64,000 bases of DNA from Nocardiopsis sp. TSRI0078 (GTDB lineage: Bacteria > Actinomycetota > Actinomycetes > Streptosporangiales > Streptosporangiaceae), in NCBI RefSeq assembly GCF_001905145.1, contig NZ_LWLB01000033.1, forward strand, positions 124,001 through 188,000. Direction: 5' to 3'. Numbering within the stretch: position 1 is the first letter of the stretch; every line of letters starts with the position of its first letter. The position numbers were made by a program, and so were the translations under genes. The notes beneath the pieces are model-generated. The model was given only the letters and a program-made list of their open reading frames with translations, made no database searches and was not told where the DNA came from. Shown piece by piece: positions 17,441-26,825 of this stretch.

Positions 17441-18247
17441 TCAGCTCCGGCGCAGGGGGGTGGGGCCTCCGTTGAGCCAGGTCAGCACCTGGTCGTGGAT
17501 CACGCCGTTGGTGCACACGAGCTGCCCGCCGTCCTCGAAGCCCTCACCGCGCAGGTCGGTGGCCCGCCCGCCCGCCTCCTCCAGGATGATCGGCAGCGGT
17601 GCGGCGTCCCACAGCGACAGCTCCGGCTCGGCGGAGACGTCCACGACGCCCTCGGCGACCATCACGTGCGACCAGAAGTCGCCGTAGGCGCGGGTGCGCC
17701 ACACCGAGCGGGTCAGCCCGAGGAAGGAGTCGAGGCGGCCCTGCTCCTCCCAGCCGGTCAGCGAGGAGAAGCTCAGGGAGGCGTCCGACAGCTCCGACAC
17801 CTTCGAGACGTGGCAGCGCGCGGCCTTCGACAGGCTGCGGCCCTGCCAGGTGCCGCCGCCCTTGGAGGCCCACCAGCGGCGGTGCAGGGCCGGGGCGGAC
17901 ACCACGCCCACGACGGGGCGGTCGCCCTCCAGGAGGGCGATCAGGGTCGCCCACACGGGCACGCCGCGCACGTAGTTCTTGGTGCCGTCGATGGGATCGA
18001 TGACCCACACCCGGTTGCTGTTGCCGGTCCTGCCGTACTCCTCGCCCACCACGGCGTCACGGGGACGGGCGCGGGAGAGTACGCCGCGCAGCGTCTCCTC
18101 GACCATCCGGTCGGCCTCGGTGACGGGGGTGAGGTCGGGCTTGGTGTCGACCACGAGGTCGAGCGCGCGGAAGCGCTTGAGCGCGAGGTCGTCGGCAGCG
18201 TCGGCGAGCACGTGGGCAAGCCGAAGATCATCGTCAAAGGACGCCAT
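17441..18247 (-). CDS. hisN: Histidinol-phosphatase, inositol-monophosphatase type
   Basis: 268 residues of the IMPase fold. Metal ligands appear in VGEEYG, DPIDGTKNY (about 86-94) and ELSLWDAAP. The opening DDLRLAHVLADAADD closely follows actinobacterial HisN, which removes phosphate from L-histidinol phosphate in histidine synthesis, so I favour that over inositol monophosphatase. ATG 18247 was chosen over an upstream extension because homologues begin here; TAGCGT lies 8 nt upstream with no Shine-Dalgarno. Not near other his genes. Confidence 0.85.
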   Translation of the reverse strand: MASFDDDLRLAHVLADAADDLALKRFRALDLVVDTKPDLTPVTEADRMVEETLRGVLSRARPRDAVVGEEYGRTGNSNRVWVIDPIDGTKNYVRGVPVWATLIALLEGDRPVVGVVSAPALHRRWWASKGGGTWQGRSLSKAARCHVSKVSELSDASLSFSSLTGWEEQGRLDSFLGLTRSVWRTRAYGDFWSHVMVAEGVVDVSAEPELSLWDAAPLPIILEEAGGRATDLRGEGFEDGGQLVCTNGVIHDQVLTWLNGGPTPLRRS

Positions 18248-18383
18248 GACCGGTAACGCTACCCTCCCGGGCATGAACATGGCCAAAGGGACGCACGCGC
18301 GTGACCAGAGCGTTAGCCGCGCCGGAGAGGCGGGGGACGCGGCGGGGGTGCCGCACACGGGGTCGGATGCGAGGATGGGGGAC

Positions 18384-18965
18384 ATGGACACCGGAAACGG
18401 GCAGAGCCGTGTCGAGGGCGCCTCGGCACGGGAGCGGTTGATGGACGCCGCCTACGCCGAGGTCGTCTCCGGCGGATGGGCCGGCCGGCGCATGGCGGAC
18501 ATCGCGGCGGTCGCCCAGGTGTCGCGCCAGACCCTGTACAACGTGTTCGGCAGCAAGGAGGGCCTGCTCCAGGCCGTGGTGGTGCGCGAGGTCAACGCGC
18601 TGCTCGACAGGGTGGTGCGCCTCCTGGAGGAGGGCGGGGACCCGCCGCACGCGGTGAGCCGGGCGACCCGTCTGGTGCTGCTGTCCGCCCGGGACAACCC
18701 GCTGCTGCGCGCGGTGGTCACCGGCGACCACGGCCTCCTCCCGGTCCTCACCACGAGGTCGGAGCCCCTCCTGGAGGTCCTGGGCGAGCGCATCACCGAC
18801 CTGCTGGGCCAGCACTACCCGGACCTGGCGGACTCCGCGGCCGAGGCCGCCGCCGACGTCGCCCTGCGTCTGACGGTGTCGTACTCGCTGCAGCCGATCG
18901 ACCCGGACGAGGCCGCGGACCGGGTCGAGACGGTCGTGCACGGGATGCTGCTGGTCGGTCGCTGA
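18384..18965 (+). CDS. TetR-family transcriptional regulator
   Basis: 193 residues. The N-terminal helix-turn-helix (about 15-60) contains MADIAAVAQVSRQTLYNVFGSKEGL, the TetR recognition region. The remainder is an all-helical ligand domain of unknown specificity. Divergent from hisN with a 136-nt gap in which I see no clear operator palindrome. A small DUF2087 gene follows 14 nt downstream and is probably co-transcribed. Confidence 0.88.
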   Translation: MDTGNGQSRVEGASARERLMDAAYAEVVSGGWAGRRMADIAAVAQVSRQTLYNVFGSKEGLLQAVVVREVNALLDRVVRLLEEGGDPPHAVSRATRLVLLSARDNPLLRAVVTGDHGLLPVLTTRSEPLLEVLGERITDLLGQHYPDLADSAAEAAADVALRLTVSYSLQPIDPDEAADRVETVVHGMLLVGR

Positions 18966-18979
18966 GGGAGGTGGCGCGC

Positions 18980-19270
18980 GTGCCGGAGGGGCCGCTGACG
19001 GAGCGCGAGCGCCAGGAGGTGCTGCGCTCCCACATGCCGGACGGGCGGATCACCGCGATCCCGGTGCGCCGACCCGCCCGCCTGGTGCTGCTCGACCAGG
19101 TCGCCCGTGCCTTCGAGCCCGGGGTCCGCTACAGCGAGGCCGAGGTCAACGCGGTCCTGCGCGGGTTCAGCGCGAACGTGTCGGTGCTCCGCCGCGGGCT
19201 GCTCGACGAGGGTTTCCTGGAGTGCGACCGCACCCGCTACTGGCGGTGCGGCGGGACCGTCGAGGTGTAG
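18980..19270 (+). CDS. DUF2087 domain protein
   Basis: 96 residues. RRPARLVLLDQVARAFEPGVRYSEAEVN and VSVLRRGLLDEGFLECDRTRYWR match the DUF2087 winged-helix-like domain, often found alone or fused to regulators. GTG 18980 is 8 nt after GGGAGG; an in-frame GTG three codons earlier is possible. Probably a DNA-binding accessory protein, function unproven. Confidence 0.8.
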   Translation: MPEGPLTERERQEVLRSHMPDGRITAIPVRRPARLVLLDQVARAFEPGVRYSEAEVNAVLRGFSANVSVLRRGLLDEGFLECDRTRYWRCGGTVEV

Positions 19271-19282
19271 GCGCGCCGGGCC

Positions 19283-20170
19283 TCAGCCCCGGGACGCGGA
19301 GAGCAGGTCGACGACCCCCGTGCCGTCCTCGTCGCCGTGCCCCCGGGCCAGGCGGCGCTCCATCAGTTCCGCGTACGGGAGCAGGAGCGCGGGGCTCACC
19401 CCCTGCTCCTCAGCGGTGCGCAGCAGCGTCCGGTTGCCCCGTACCTGCATGGCGAGGTTGGAGACGACACCGGTGGTGTAGTCGCCGCTCTCCAGCTGCT
19501 CGGCGCTGGTGTGGACGCCGGCGGTCATCGCGGTGAGCCAGTCGGAGAGCAGGGCGGCGAACTCCCTCAGGCGCACGTCCTCGCCACGGGCCAGGGCGAA
19601 GGCGTGCGCGACCCCGGCGAACATGCCGTTCATCGCGCTGAGCAGGGCCACGTCGTGCAGGTCGGCCAGTCCGGCGTCCTCGCCGACGAACACGGCGCCC
19701 GTGGCGGCGGAGAGGGCCTCCCGGTGTTCCCCGAAGGCCTCCCGGGAGCCGCTGTAGAACACGTAGCCGCCCGAGTCCGGAGCGCCGATCATGGGCGGGA
19801 CGGCCATGATCCCGCCGCTGACGAAGCGGGCGCCGCGTCCGCGCGCCCACTCCGCCCGGGCCCGGGCCTGGCCGGGGGTGCCGGTGGTGACGTTGAACAG
19901 GTCCCTGCCCTCCAGGTCGGCGTCGGCCAGGACGGTGCCGACGGAGTCGTCGTCGAGCAGGCAGGTGACCACCAGGCGGCTCGCGGCGGCGGCCTCCGCG
20001 GCCGTGGCGGCGACGTCGGCGCCCTCCGCGGCCAGCGGCCCGGTGCGGGCGGGGCTCCGGTTCCAGACGGTCAGCGGGTACCCGGCGGCGAGCCAGGCGC
20101 GGGCGAGCGCGGTACCCATGTCCCCGAGCCCGAGCAGTGAGATACGGGACTTCACGGTGTGTTCGGCCAT
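19283..20170 (-). CDS. Imine-reductase-like NAD(P)-dependent oxidoreductase
   Basis: 295 residues. N-terminal Rossmann GLGDMGTALARA with VWNRSPARTG, then the beta-hydroxyacid-dehydrogenase-like helical C-terminal domain. GIMAVPPMIGAPDSGGY is the signature of the IRED branch rather than of true hydroxyisobutyrate dehydrogenases, whose catalytic Lys is not evident. IREDs reduce cyclic imines with NADPH; the natural substrate cannot be inferred. Divergent from an HxlR regulator with a palindrome between them, so it is probably that regulator's target. Confidence 0.8.
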   Translation of the reverse strand: MAEHTVKSRISLLGLGDMGTALARAWLAAGYPLTVWNRSPARTGPLAAEGADVAATAAEAAAASRLVVTCLLDDDSVGTVLADADLEGRDLFNVTTGTPGQARARAEWARGRGARFVSGGIMAVPPMIGAPDSGGYVFYSGSREAFGEHREALSAATGAVFVGEDAGLADLHDVALLSAMNGMFAGVAHAFALARGEDVRLREFAALLSDWLTAMTAGVHTSAEQLESGDYTTGVVSNLAMQVRGNRTLLRTAEEQGVSPALLLPYAELMERRLARGHGDEDGTGVVDLLSASRG

Positions 20171-20211
20171 GTCGACTACGCTCGTCGCTCGTTGGAGCAC
20201 GGACAAGTACG

Positions 20212-20241
20212 CACCTCGAAGTGGGTGCCCACTTCGGGGTG
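20212..20241. promoter_or_regulatory. Inverted-repeat operator between IRED-like gene and HxlR regulator
   Basis: Two 14-base arms, 20212-20225 and 20228-20241, are reverse complements with one mismatch and a 2-nt spacer. The site lies 42 nt from the oxidoreductase start and 26 nt from the HxlR start, in the divergent promoter region. Confidence 0.65.
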
Positions 20242-20266
20242 AGTGTGCAGGTGGGAGGGGGCGGCG

Positions 20267-20629
20267 ATGGCCACCGCGCGAAGGCCCGGCGCGTACCACT
20301 GCGGTATCGACGCGGCGATGGACGTGATCGGCGGCAGGTGGAAGGTGCTGATCCTGTGGGCGCTGGAGGAGGGGCCGCGCCGCTTCGGCGCGCTGCGCCG
20401 GACGCTCGACGGCGTCACGGAGAAGGTCCTGGCCTCCCACCTGCGCGAGATGGAGGAGGACGGGATCGTGCGCCGGGAGGACTTCGGCGAGGTGCCGCCC
20501 CGGGTGGAGTACTCGCTGACCCCGCTCGGCAGGTCCCTGAACGAGGCCCTGGGCCCGCTCGGCGACTGGGGGCGGGCGCACGTCATCGGTACCGCCGCCC
20601 CGGCCCCCGGGCGTCCCACGGCCGGCTGA
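20267..20629 (+). CDS. HxlR-family transcriptional regulator
   Basis: 120-residue winged-helix protein. CGIDAAMDVIGGRWKVLILW is the opening of the HxlR domain, with the single Cys near the N-terminus that in several members senses electrophiles or disulfide stress; VLASHLREMEEDGIVRRE is the recognition region. ATG 20267 was chosen for a GGGAGGGG 6 nt upstream; GTG 20243 would lie very close to the operator. Probably represses the divergent IRED-like reductase. Confidence 0.85.
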   Translation: MATARRPGAYHCGIDAAMDVIGGRWKVLILWALEEGPRRFGALRRTLDGVTEKVLASHLREMEEDGIVRREDFGEVPPRVEYSLTPLGRSLNEALGPLGDWGRAHVIGTAAPAPGRPTAG

Positions 20630-20656
20630 GGCCCGAGGCCCCGCACACCGTCGGCC

Positions 20657-21658
20657 TCACACCTCGTCGGTCTCGCCCTCGCGGCTGACGAGCAGGCGGC
20701 GCAGCGACGCCACCCGGTCCGGGTCCAGAGCCCCGCGCTCCAGGGCGGCCTGGACCGCGCAGTCGGGTGCGTCGGGCTGGTGGGAGCACCCGGGCGGGCA
20801 GTCCTCCGCGGCCTCGGCCAGGTCCGCGAAGCCCTCGACGATGTCCTCCGGGGCGATGTGCGCCAGGCCGAAGCTGCGCACGCCCGGGGTGTCGATCAGC
20901 CAACCGCCCTCGAACGGCAGCGCCGCGGCCGACGTGGAGGTGTGGCGGCCGCGGCCGGTGACCGCGTTGACGTGGCCCACGGCCCGGTCGGTGCCCGGGA
21001 CGAGTCGGTTGACCAGGGTGGACTTGCCCACGCCGGAGGAGCCGACGAACACGGTGGTGCGGCCCTCCAGGCGTGCGTGCAGGCCGGTGAGCCCGCTCTC
21101 GGGGGCGAGCACCTCGTAGGGCACGCCCAGGGGCTCGTACACGCGCAGCAGCTCGTCCGGGCCGGCAAGGTCGGCCTTGGTCAGGCACAGGAGCGGGTCG
21201 AGCCCCGCGTCGTAGGCGGCGACCAGGCAGCGGTCCACGAAGCGGGGCTGCGGGGCGGGGTCGGCCAGGGCGCACACGATCGCCAGCTGGTCGGCGTTGG
21301 CGACGATCACCCGCTCGACCGGGTCGGTGTCGTCGGCCGTGCGCCGCAGTACGGACTCGCGCTCCCTGACCCGCACGATCCTGGCCAGGGTGTCGGGCCT
21401 GCCGGACAGGTCGCCGACCAGGTCGACGCGGTCGCCGACGACGATGGAACCCCGGCCGAGTTCGCGGGCCTTCATCGCCACGACGGGGACGCCGTCCACC
21501 AGGCAGCGGTACCGGCCCCGGTCGACCGCGGTGACCATGCCCTCCACGGCGTTCTCGTGCTTGGGTCGGTTGCGGGTGCGCGGCCGGGAACCGCCCCGGG
21601 CGCGCACGCGGATGTCGTCCTCGTCCAGATGGCGCCCTCCGCCCCGCGTGCGGCTCAT
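20657..21658 (-). CDS. rsgA: Ribosome biogenesis GTPase RsgA
   Basis: 333 residues: N-terminal OB fold, circularly permuted GTPase with G4 (TKAD) before G1 (GSSGVGKST) and G3 (DTPG), and a C-terminal zinc finger [14 protein letters not shown]. RsgA matures the 30S subunit. The start was set at 21658 because its ATG overlaps the aroA TGA (ATGA), implying coupling; an in-frame start six codons upstream exists. Confidence 0.93.
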   Translation of the reverse strand: MSRTRGGGRHLDEDDIRVRARGGSRPRTRNRPKHENAVEGMVTAVDRGRYRCLVDGVPVVAMKARELGRGSIVVGDRVDLVGDLSGRPDTLARIVRVRERESVLRRTADDTDPVERVIVANADQLAIVCALADPAPQPRFVDRCLVAAYDAGLDPLLCLTKADLAGPDELLRVYEPLGVPYEVLAPESGLTGLHARLEGRTTVFVGSSGVGKSTLVNRLVPGTDRAVGHVNAVTGRGRHTSTSAAALPFEGGWLIDTPGVRSFGLAHIAPEDIVEGFADLAEAAEDCPPGCSHQPDAPDCAVQAALERGALDPDRVASLRRLLVSREGETDEV

Positions 21659-22977
21659 GCCAGGGCCTCCGCCCACAGGCCCGGGAAGTCGGGCAGGGTC
21701 TTGCGCGTGGTGGCGATGTTCTCCACCTCCACACCGGGCACCGCGAGCCCGATCACCGCGCCGGAGGTGGCCATCCGGTGGTCGTCGTAGGAGTGGAACA
21801 CCCCGCCGTGCAGCGGCCGCGGACGGATGACCAGGCCGTCGGGCAGTTCCTCGGCGTCGCCGCCCAGCCGGTTGATCTCGGCGGCCAGCGCGGCGATGCG
21901 GTCGGTCTCGTGGCGGCGCAGGTGCGCGATGCCGGTCAGCCGGGAGGGGGTCGAGGCCAGCGCGGCCACGGCGGCGATGGTGGGGGTCAGCTCGCCCACG
22001 TCGCGCAGGTCGGCGTCGATGCCCAGGATCCGGCCGGTGCCGCGCAGGGTGAGCCCCTCGGGGGAGAGCGACACCTCGCCGCCCATGCGGGTGAACAGCG
22101 GACGCAGCGCGTCGCCGGGCTGGGTGGTGTGCTCCGGCCAGCCCCCGACGGTCATCTCGCCCCCGCTGACCAGTGCGGCGGCGAGGAAGGGTGCGGCGTT
22201 GGACAGGTCGGGCTCCACGGTGATGTCGGTCGCCTTGACCGGTCCGGGCCCGACCCTCCAGGAGTTCTCGGCCGTGGACACGGCGACCCCGACCGAGCGC
22301 AGCATCTCCACGGTCATGTCCAGGTGCGGCTGCGAGGGCACGGGCGGGCCGGAGTGGCGCACGTGCACGCCCTCGGTGAAGCGTGCGCCGCTCAGGAGCA
22401 GGGCGGACACGAACTGGGAGGAGCCGGACGCGTCCAGGGTCACCTCGCCGCCGCGTACGGCGCCGGTGCCGTGGATGGTCATGGGCAGGGCTCCGCGGCC
22501 GCCGTCGTCGATGTCGGCGCCCAGCGCGCGCAGGGCGTCCAGGAGCTCGCCCACCGGCCGCTCGCGGGCACGCGGGTCGCCGTCGAAGCCGACGGTTCCG
22601 GAGGCCAGGGCGGCCAGGGGCGGCACGAACCGCATCACCGTGCCCGCGTTGCCGACGTCGACCGAGGCCGGGCCGCGCAGCGGAGCGGGGGTGACCGCCA
22701 GGTCCCCGCCCGAGTCCCCCGCCGGGGCGACCCCCACGCCCAGGGCGCGCAGGGCGCCGGCCATCAGCTCGCTGTCCCGGCTGACCAGGGGGCGGCGCAC
22801 CAGGCAGGGGGTCTCCGACAGCGCGGCCAGGATCAGCGCGCGGTTGGTCATCGACTTGGACCCCGGCAGGGAGATCCGGGCGCGCACCGGACGCCCGGCC
22901 GTGGGCGCTGGCCAGTGGCCGCCGGGGGAGGCGGGGTCGGCGGGCTGGACGGGCTGCGAGGACGCGGAGTCAGGCAT
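21655..22977 (-). CDS. aroA: 3-phosphoshikimate 1-carboxyvinyltransferase (EPSP synthase)
   Basis: 440 residues, the sixth shikimate-pathway step (shikimate-3-phosphate plus PEP to EPSP). [13 protein letters not shown] near residue 37, the GNAGTVMRF loop, and [18 protein letters not shown] are the substrate-binding signatures. The PEP loop has GNAGT where class I enzymes have GNAGTA, so glyphosate behaviour is not predictable from it. Upstream gene of aroA-rsgA. Confidence 0.94.
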   Translation of the reverse strand: MPDSASSQPVQPADPASPGGHWPAPTAGRPVRARISLPGSKSMTNRALILAALSETPCLVRRPLVSRDSELMAGALRALGVGVAPAGDSGGDLAVTPAPLRGPASVDVGNAGTVMRFVPPLAALASGTVGFDGDPRARERPVGELLDALRALGADIDDGGRGALPMTIHGTGAVRGGEVTLDASGSSQFVSALLLSGARFTEGVHVRHSGPPVPSQPHLDMTVEMLRSVGVAVSTAENSWRVGPGPVKATDITVEPDLSNAAPFLAAALVSGGEMTVGGWPEHTTQPGDALRPLFTRMGGEVSLSPEGLTLRGTGRILGIDADLRDVGELTPTIAAVAALASTPSRLTGIAHLRRHETDRIAALAAEINRLGGDAEELPDGLVIRPRPLHGGVFHSYDDHRMATSGAVIGLAVPGVEVENIATTRKTLPDFPGLWAEALA

Positions 22978-23132
22978 GACACAAGGTTATCGGGATCGGG
23001 GCGGGCGGAGGAGGACGGCCTCGCGCCTGCGGCCGGCACCGCCGGCTCCCCGCCGCGCCGGCGGCGCCGGCCGCACGACGTCGGGGGTACGGGGCCGCGG
23101 GCGAACCGGGACGGACGTATCCTTGGTGGGCC

Positions 23133-24317
23133 ATGGTGTATCTGGATCACGCTGCAACGACCGAGGTCCGCCCCGAGGTCGTCGCCGACGTCGCGGCCGA
23201 GCTCGGCGCCCTCGGCAATCCCTCGTCCCTGCACGGCCACGGGCGCGCCGCCCGGCGCACGGTCGAGGAGGCGCGCGAGCGCGTCGCCGGGGCGCTCGGC
23301 TCCACACCGCACGAGGTGGTCTTCACCGGCGGCGGTACCGAGTCGAACAACATCGCCCTCAAGGGCCTGTACTGGGCGCGCAACGCCGGGGACGCGGAGC
23401 CGCGCAGGCCGCGGATCCTCACCAGCGCCGTCGAGCACCACGCCGCCCTCGACCCCGCCCACTGGATGGCCGAGCACCAGGGCGCGACGCACGAGAAGCT
23501 GCCCGTGGACGCGCTGGGCCGCGTGAGCCCGTCCTCGCTGCGGGAGGCGATCGAGAGCGGCCCCGGCCCCGACTCGGTCGCGCTCGTGTCGGTCATGTGG
23601 GCCAACAACGAGGTGGGCACGGTGCAGCCGGTGGCCGAGCTGGCCGCCGTCGCCGCCGAGTACGGCATCCCCTTCCACACCGACGCCGTGCAGGCCGTGG
23701 GCGTGGAGCCGGTCGACTTCGCCGCGAGCGGGGTGAGCGCCCTGACGGTCACCGGCCACAAGCTCGGCGGGCCGGTGGGCGCGGGGGCGCTGCTGGTCGA
23801 GCGCGGCCTGAACCCGGTACCGGTCCTGCACGGAGGCGGGCAGGAGCGCGACATCCGTTCGGGAACCCTGTCCGCGCCGCTGCTGCGGGGGCTGGCCACG
23901 GCCGTCCACCTGGCGGTCGCCGAGCGCGAGGAACACGCCAAGCACCTGGCGGACCTGCGCGACGAGCTGGAGGAGCGGGTCCTGGCCGCGGTCCCCGACA
24001 CGGTCGTCAACGGCGACCCCGGGCACAGGCTTCCGGGGATCTCCCACCTGTCCTTCCCCGGCTGCGAGGGCGACGCGCTGCTGATGCTGCTCGACGCCAG
24101 GGGCATCTCGTGCTCGACCGGTTCGGCCTGTTCGGCCGGGGTGGCCCAGCCCAGTCACGTGCTGCTGGAGATGGGGGCCGACCCCGACACGGCGCTGAGC
24201 AGCCTGCGCCTGTCCCTGGGACGCACCTCCACCAGGGAGGACGTCGCGGCGCTGGCCGAGGCGATCGGCCCGGCCGTGGAGCGCGCCCGGACCGCGCGCG
24301 CCAAGCGCCGCCGCTGA
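23133..24317 (+). CDS. Cysteine desulfurase (NifS/IscS family)
   Basis: 394 residues, PLP enzyme removing sulfur from cysteine. YLDHAATTEVRP opens the fold; TESNNIALKG, SAVEHHAAL, the PLP lysine in VTGHKLGGP and the persulfide cysteine in SCSTGSACSAG are all present. The long Cys loop makes it class I (IscS/NifS), which in Actinobacteria usually feeds tRNA thiolation with MnmA; mnmA is not in the window. TATCCT lies 9 nt before the ATG. Divergent from aroA. Confidence 0.92.
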   Translation: MVYLDHAATTEVRPEVVADVAAELGALGNPSSLHGHGRAARRTVEEARERVAGALGSTPHEVVFTGGGTESNNIALKGLYWARNAGDAEPRRPRILTSAVEHHAALDPAHWMAEHQGATHEKLPVDALGRVSPSSLREAIESGPGPDSVALVSVMWANNEVGTVQPVAELAAVAAEYGIPFHTDAVQAVGVEPVDFAASGVSALTVTGHKLGGPVGAGALLVERGLNPVPVLHGGGQERDIRSGTLSAPLLRGLATAVHLAVAEREEHAKHLADLRDELEERVLAAVPDTVVNGDPGHRLPGISHLSFPGCEGDALLMLLDARGISCSTGSACSAGVAQPSHVLLEMGADPDTALSSLRLSLGRTSTREDVAALAEAIGPAVERARTARAKRRR

Positions 24318-24345
24318 CGGCGGGAGCCCGCGGTCCCGGCGGCGG

Positions 24346-25038
24346 TCACTCCGCGCGGTGGACGGTGACCGACTCCAGGACCACGTCCTCCACCGGGCGG
24401 TCGCTCGCGTCGGTCTCCACGCCGGCGATGCCGTTCACCACGTCCATGGACTCCTCGTCCGCGACGTGCCCGAAGATCGTGTGCATGCCGTTCAGGTGCG
24501 GGGTCGGGGCGACCGTGATGAAGAACTGCGAGCCGTTGGTGTCCGGGCCGCTGTTGGCCATGGCCAGCACACCCGGCTCGTCGAACTCGCGGCCGGACCC
24601 GACCTCGTCCTCGAAGGTGTAGCCCGGGCCGCCCCGGCCGGTGCCCCGGGGGTCCCCGCCCTGGATCATGAACTCGTCGATCACCCGGTGGAACACGGTG
24701 CCGTCGTAGAACGCGGCCTCGCCCGTCTCCGGGTTGGGCACGCCCTCGCCCTCGGCCAGGCCCACGAAGTTGGCCACCGTGAGGGGGGCGTCCTCGGGGA
24801 ACAGCTCCACCTCGACGTCGCCCTCGCTGGTGTGCAGGGTGGCGCCCTCGACGCCGCTGACGTCCACGTCGGCCGGGCCGCCGGTCCCCTCGCTCGGCTC
24901 GGAGCCGCCGGTCCGCTCCGAGCCGGTACCGCCGCCGTCGGAGGCGTCCTGGGCGTCTGCGCCGTTGGAGCACGCGGAGGTGGCGAACAGGGCGGTGCAG
25001 GCCAGCAGGGCCGTCACCGGGAGGGTCAGACGCTTCAT
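24346..25038 (-). CDS. Secreted cyclophilin-type peptidyl-prolyl isomerase lipoprotein
   Basis: 230 residues. The signal peptide ends in a lipobox-like ATSAC (Cys 23), followed by a Gly/Ser/Asp-rich tether to about residue 60. The cyclophilin domain carries FHRVIDEFMIQGGDP, GSQFFIT and HTIFGHV, with the catalytic Arg in FHRV. It should fold proteins outside the membrane. GGAAGTG precedes the ATG. Confidence 0.9.
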   Translation of the reverse strand: MKRLTLPVTALLACTALFATSACSNGADAQDASDGGGTGSERTGGSEPSEGTGGPADVDVSGVEGATLHTSEGDVEVELFPEDAPLTVANFVGLAEGEGVPNPETGEAAFYDGTVFHRVIDEFMIQGGDPRGTGRGGPGYTFEDEVGSGREFDEPGVLAMANSGPDTNGSQFFITVAPTPHLNGMHTIFGHVADEESMDVVNGIAGVETDASDRPVEDVVLESVTVHRAE

Positions 25039-25190
25039 CGGTTCACTTCCGAAAGAGGAGGTTCGCAGCGGGGCGGCACACAGCGTACTCGGCCGGGCCG
25101 GGTGACACCGCCGCGGGGTCGCGTTCCGTCATTGTGCGGACACAGTGTGCTCCGCTCGCCGGATCACCCCGTGTCCGGACCTCTTCGGAC

Positions 25191-25240
25191 CCCGCCGGAC
25201 CCCGCCGGACCCCGCCGGACCCCGCCGGACCCCGCCGGAC
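25191..25240. repeat. Tandem repeat, 5 copies of a 10-bp unit
   Basis: Five perfect copies of cccgccggac lie between the cyclophilin gene and the PLDc_N gene stop. The unit is not a multiple of three and is outside any supported CDS. Confidence 0.9.
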
Positions 25241-25257
25241 CGCGCCCGGCCCGGGGC

Positions 25258-25665
25258 TCAGGCGGAGTCCCCGGCCGCCTCGCCGTCGTCCCGTGCCCCG
25301 CCCTCCCGCCGCCTGCGCTCCTGCGCCTCCCGGGCGCGCCGCCTCTGTTCCTCCGCGCGCTCGCGGCAGCGGCGGAGGAACTCCTCGTCCTCCTCGGGGG
25401 TGGCGGCGCGGGCACGGTTCGGGTGGTCGTACTCGGGAAAGGCCGGGGGAGGGCCGTCGGGGGCGGCCACCGCCGGATCGCGGTGCGGGCGGCCCAGGGC
25501 GAACCACAGCAGTGCCCCGAGCTTGGGCAGGAGCAGGACGACCACGGTCCAGGCGGGTTTGGGCAGCAGCCGTACGGAGCCGGCGTCCGAGCCGATCACG
25601 TCGAACAGGGCGTACACCCAGACGCAGATCGCCAGCACGGTGAGCAGGAGGAGGAAGTGGGCCAC
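25258..25665 (-). CDS. PLDc_N domain membrane protein
   Basis: 135 residues. Two N-terminal hydrophobic helices (about 3-22 and 37-58) with WVYALFDVIGSD and KPAWTVVVLLLPKLGALLWFALGRP match the phospholipase D nuclease N-terminal-like (PLDc_N) domain, found alone as a small membrane protein. The C-terminal half is a charged Arg/Glu helix. Function unknown. GTG start. Confidence 0.8.
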   Translation of the reverse strand: MAHFLLLLTVLAICVWVYALFDVIGSDAGSVRLLPKPAWTVVVLLLPKLGALLWFALGRPHRDPAVAAPDGPPPAFPEYDHPNRARAATPEEDEEFLRRCRERAEEQRRRAREAQERRRREGGARDDGEAAGDSA

Positions 25666-25927
25666 GGGGGACCGTCCAATCGGGGATCGGGGCGCCGTTC
25701 TCGGGCATGATGGGAACCGGGCGCCGGGGGACCGGCCGGCCGTGCCGGGCTCCTGACGGCGTCGCCGGCCCTTCCGGGACGGTCAATGAACTACCACGGA
25801 TCGCCGTGCCCGTCCCGTCGCTTGACCGGCGGCCCGGCACGGTAGAGGGTCGTAGGAACGGCGGCGGGGCCGGTGGCACCGGCCCGAAGGTGTGCCGGTC
25901 CGGTCCCGTCGGGCGACGGAGGAGGTT

Positions 25928-26746
25928 ATGGGAGTGAACACTGCACTGCCGTCCGCGATGTGGCTCCCCTTCGCCGCGCAGGTACTGCGCGCGCGTTCCG
26001 ACAGAGGGCTCTCGCGCGCCGAACTCGCCGCGACGGTGGGGGTGACCGACGACAAGCTCCGCGAGGTGGAGAGTGCCCACTGCAGGCCGGCACGGTCGCT
26101 GGTCGAGCGGGTGGACACGGCCCTGGGCGCCGACCACGAGCTGGTCGACGCGTGGGCGATCACCCTCCAGGCCGAGGCCTTCCCCAACGAGTTCGGCGAC
26201 CAGCGCGAGCTGGGCGTCCACGCCACCCACCTGTGGGAGCACCAGCCCATGGCGGTCCCGGTGTTCCTGCGCACCCGGGAGTACTCGCGCGCGGTCCTGC
26301 GTCCGCGCCACCCCGACCTGTCCCCGGACATGGTCGAGGCGATGGTGGAGGAGGAGATGGCCCACCGGGCGGCGATGACCGGGCCTGAGGGGCCCGTGCT
26401 GCGGGTGGTCCTCAACGAGTCGGCGCTGCAGCGCCCCCAGGGCGGCGCCGACGTGCTCAACGCCCAGCGCGGCTTCCTCTCCGACCTGATCGAGGCGGGC
26501 ATCGTCACCATGGGCGTGATCCCCGAGCAGACCTCGCACCACCCGGGGCTGGGTGGCGCCTTCCGGATGATGGACTTCGCCGACCGGCCCAGCATGGTCT
26601 ACGCGTTCGCGGCCGAGGGCGGCGACCTGACCGCCGACCCCGAGCAGGTGGGCCGCTGCACCATGGTGCGCGAGGCCATCGAGAACGCCACGGTGGAGCT
26701 CACGCCGCAGTCGGAGCTGCTGACCGCGCGCTGGCCAGCGGGCTGA
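25928..26746 (+). CDS. XRE-like regulator with DUF5753 (Scr1-type)
   Basis: 272 residues. A short helix-turn-helix (about 15-60, with LSRAELAATVGVTDDKLREVES) precedes a DUF5753 domain (about 95-265) containing YSRAVLRPRHP and RGFLSDLIEAGIVTMGVIP. Such proteins typically pair with a small DUF397 partner gene in actinomycetes; none is adjacent here, but an orphan DUF397 gene is at 63680. A GGAGGAGG site (25918-25925) could serve ATG 25928 or, with better spacing, GTG 25934. Confidence 0.85.
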   Translation: MGVNTALPSAMWLPFAAQVLRARSDRGLSRAELAATVGVTDDKLREVESAHCRPARSLVERVDTALGADHELVDAWAITLQAEAFPNEFGDQRELGVHATHLWEHQPMAVPVFLRTREYSRAVLRPRHPDLSPDMVEAMVEEEMAHRAAMTGPEGPVLRVVLNESALQRPQGGADVLNAQRGFLSDLIEAGIVTMGVIPEQTSHHPGLGGAFRMMDFADRPSMVYAFAAEGGDLTADPEQVGRCTMVREAIENATVELTPQSELLTARWPAG

Positions 26747-26825
26747 GGACCCGGCCCGTGCCGGGCGGGCCCGCGCACCGGCCCGCCCTTGGGGAGACAC
26801 CCGATGATGGGCTAGGTTGCCCGCC

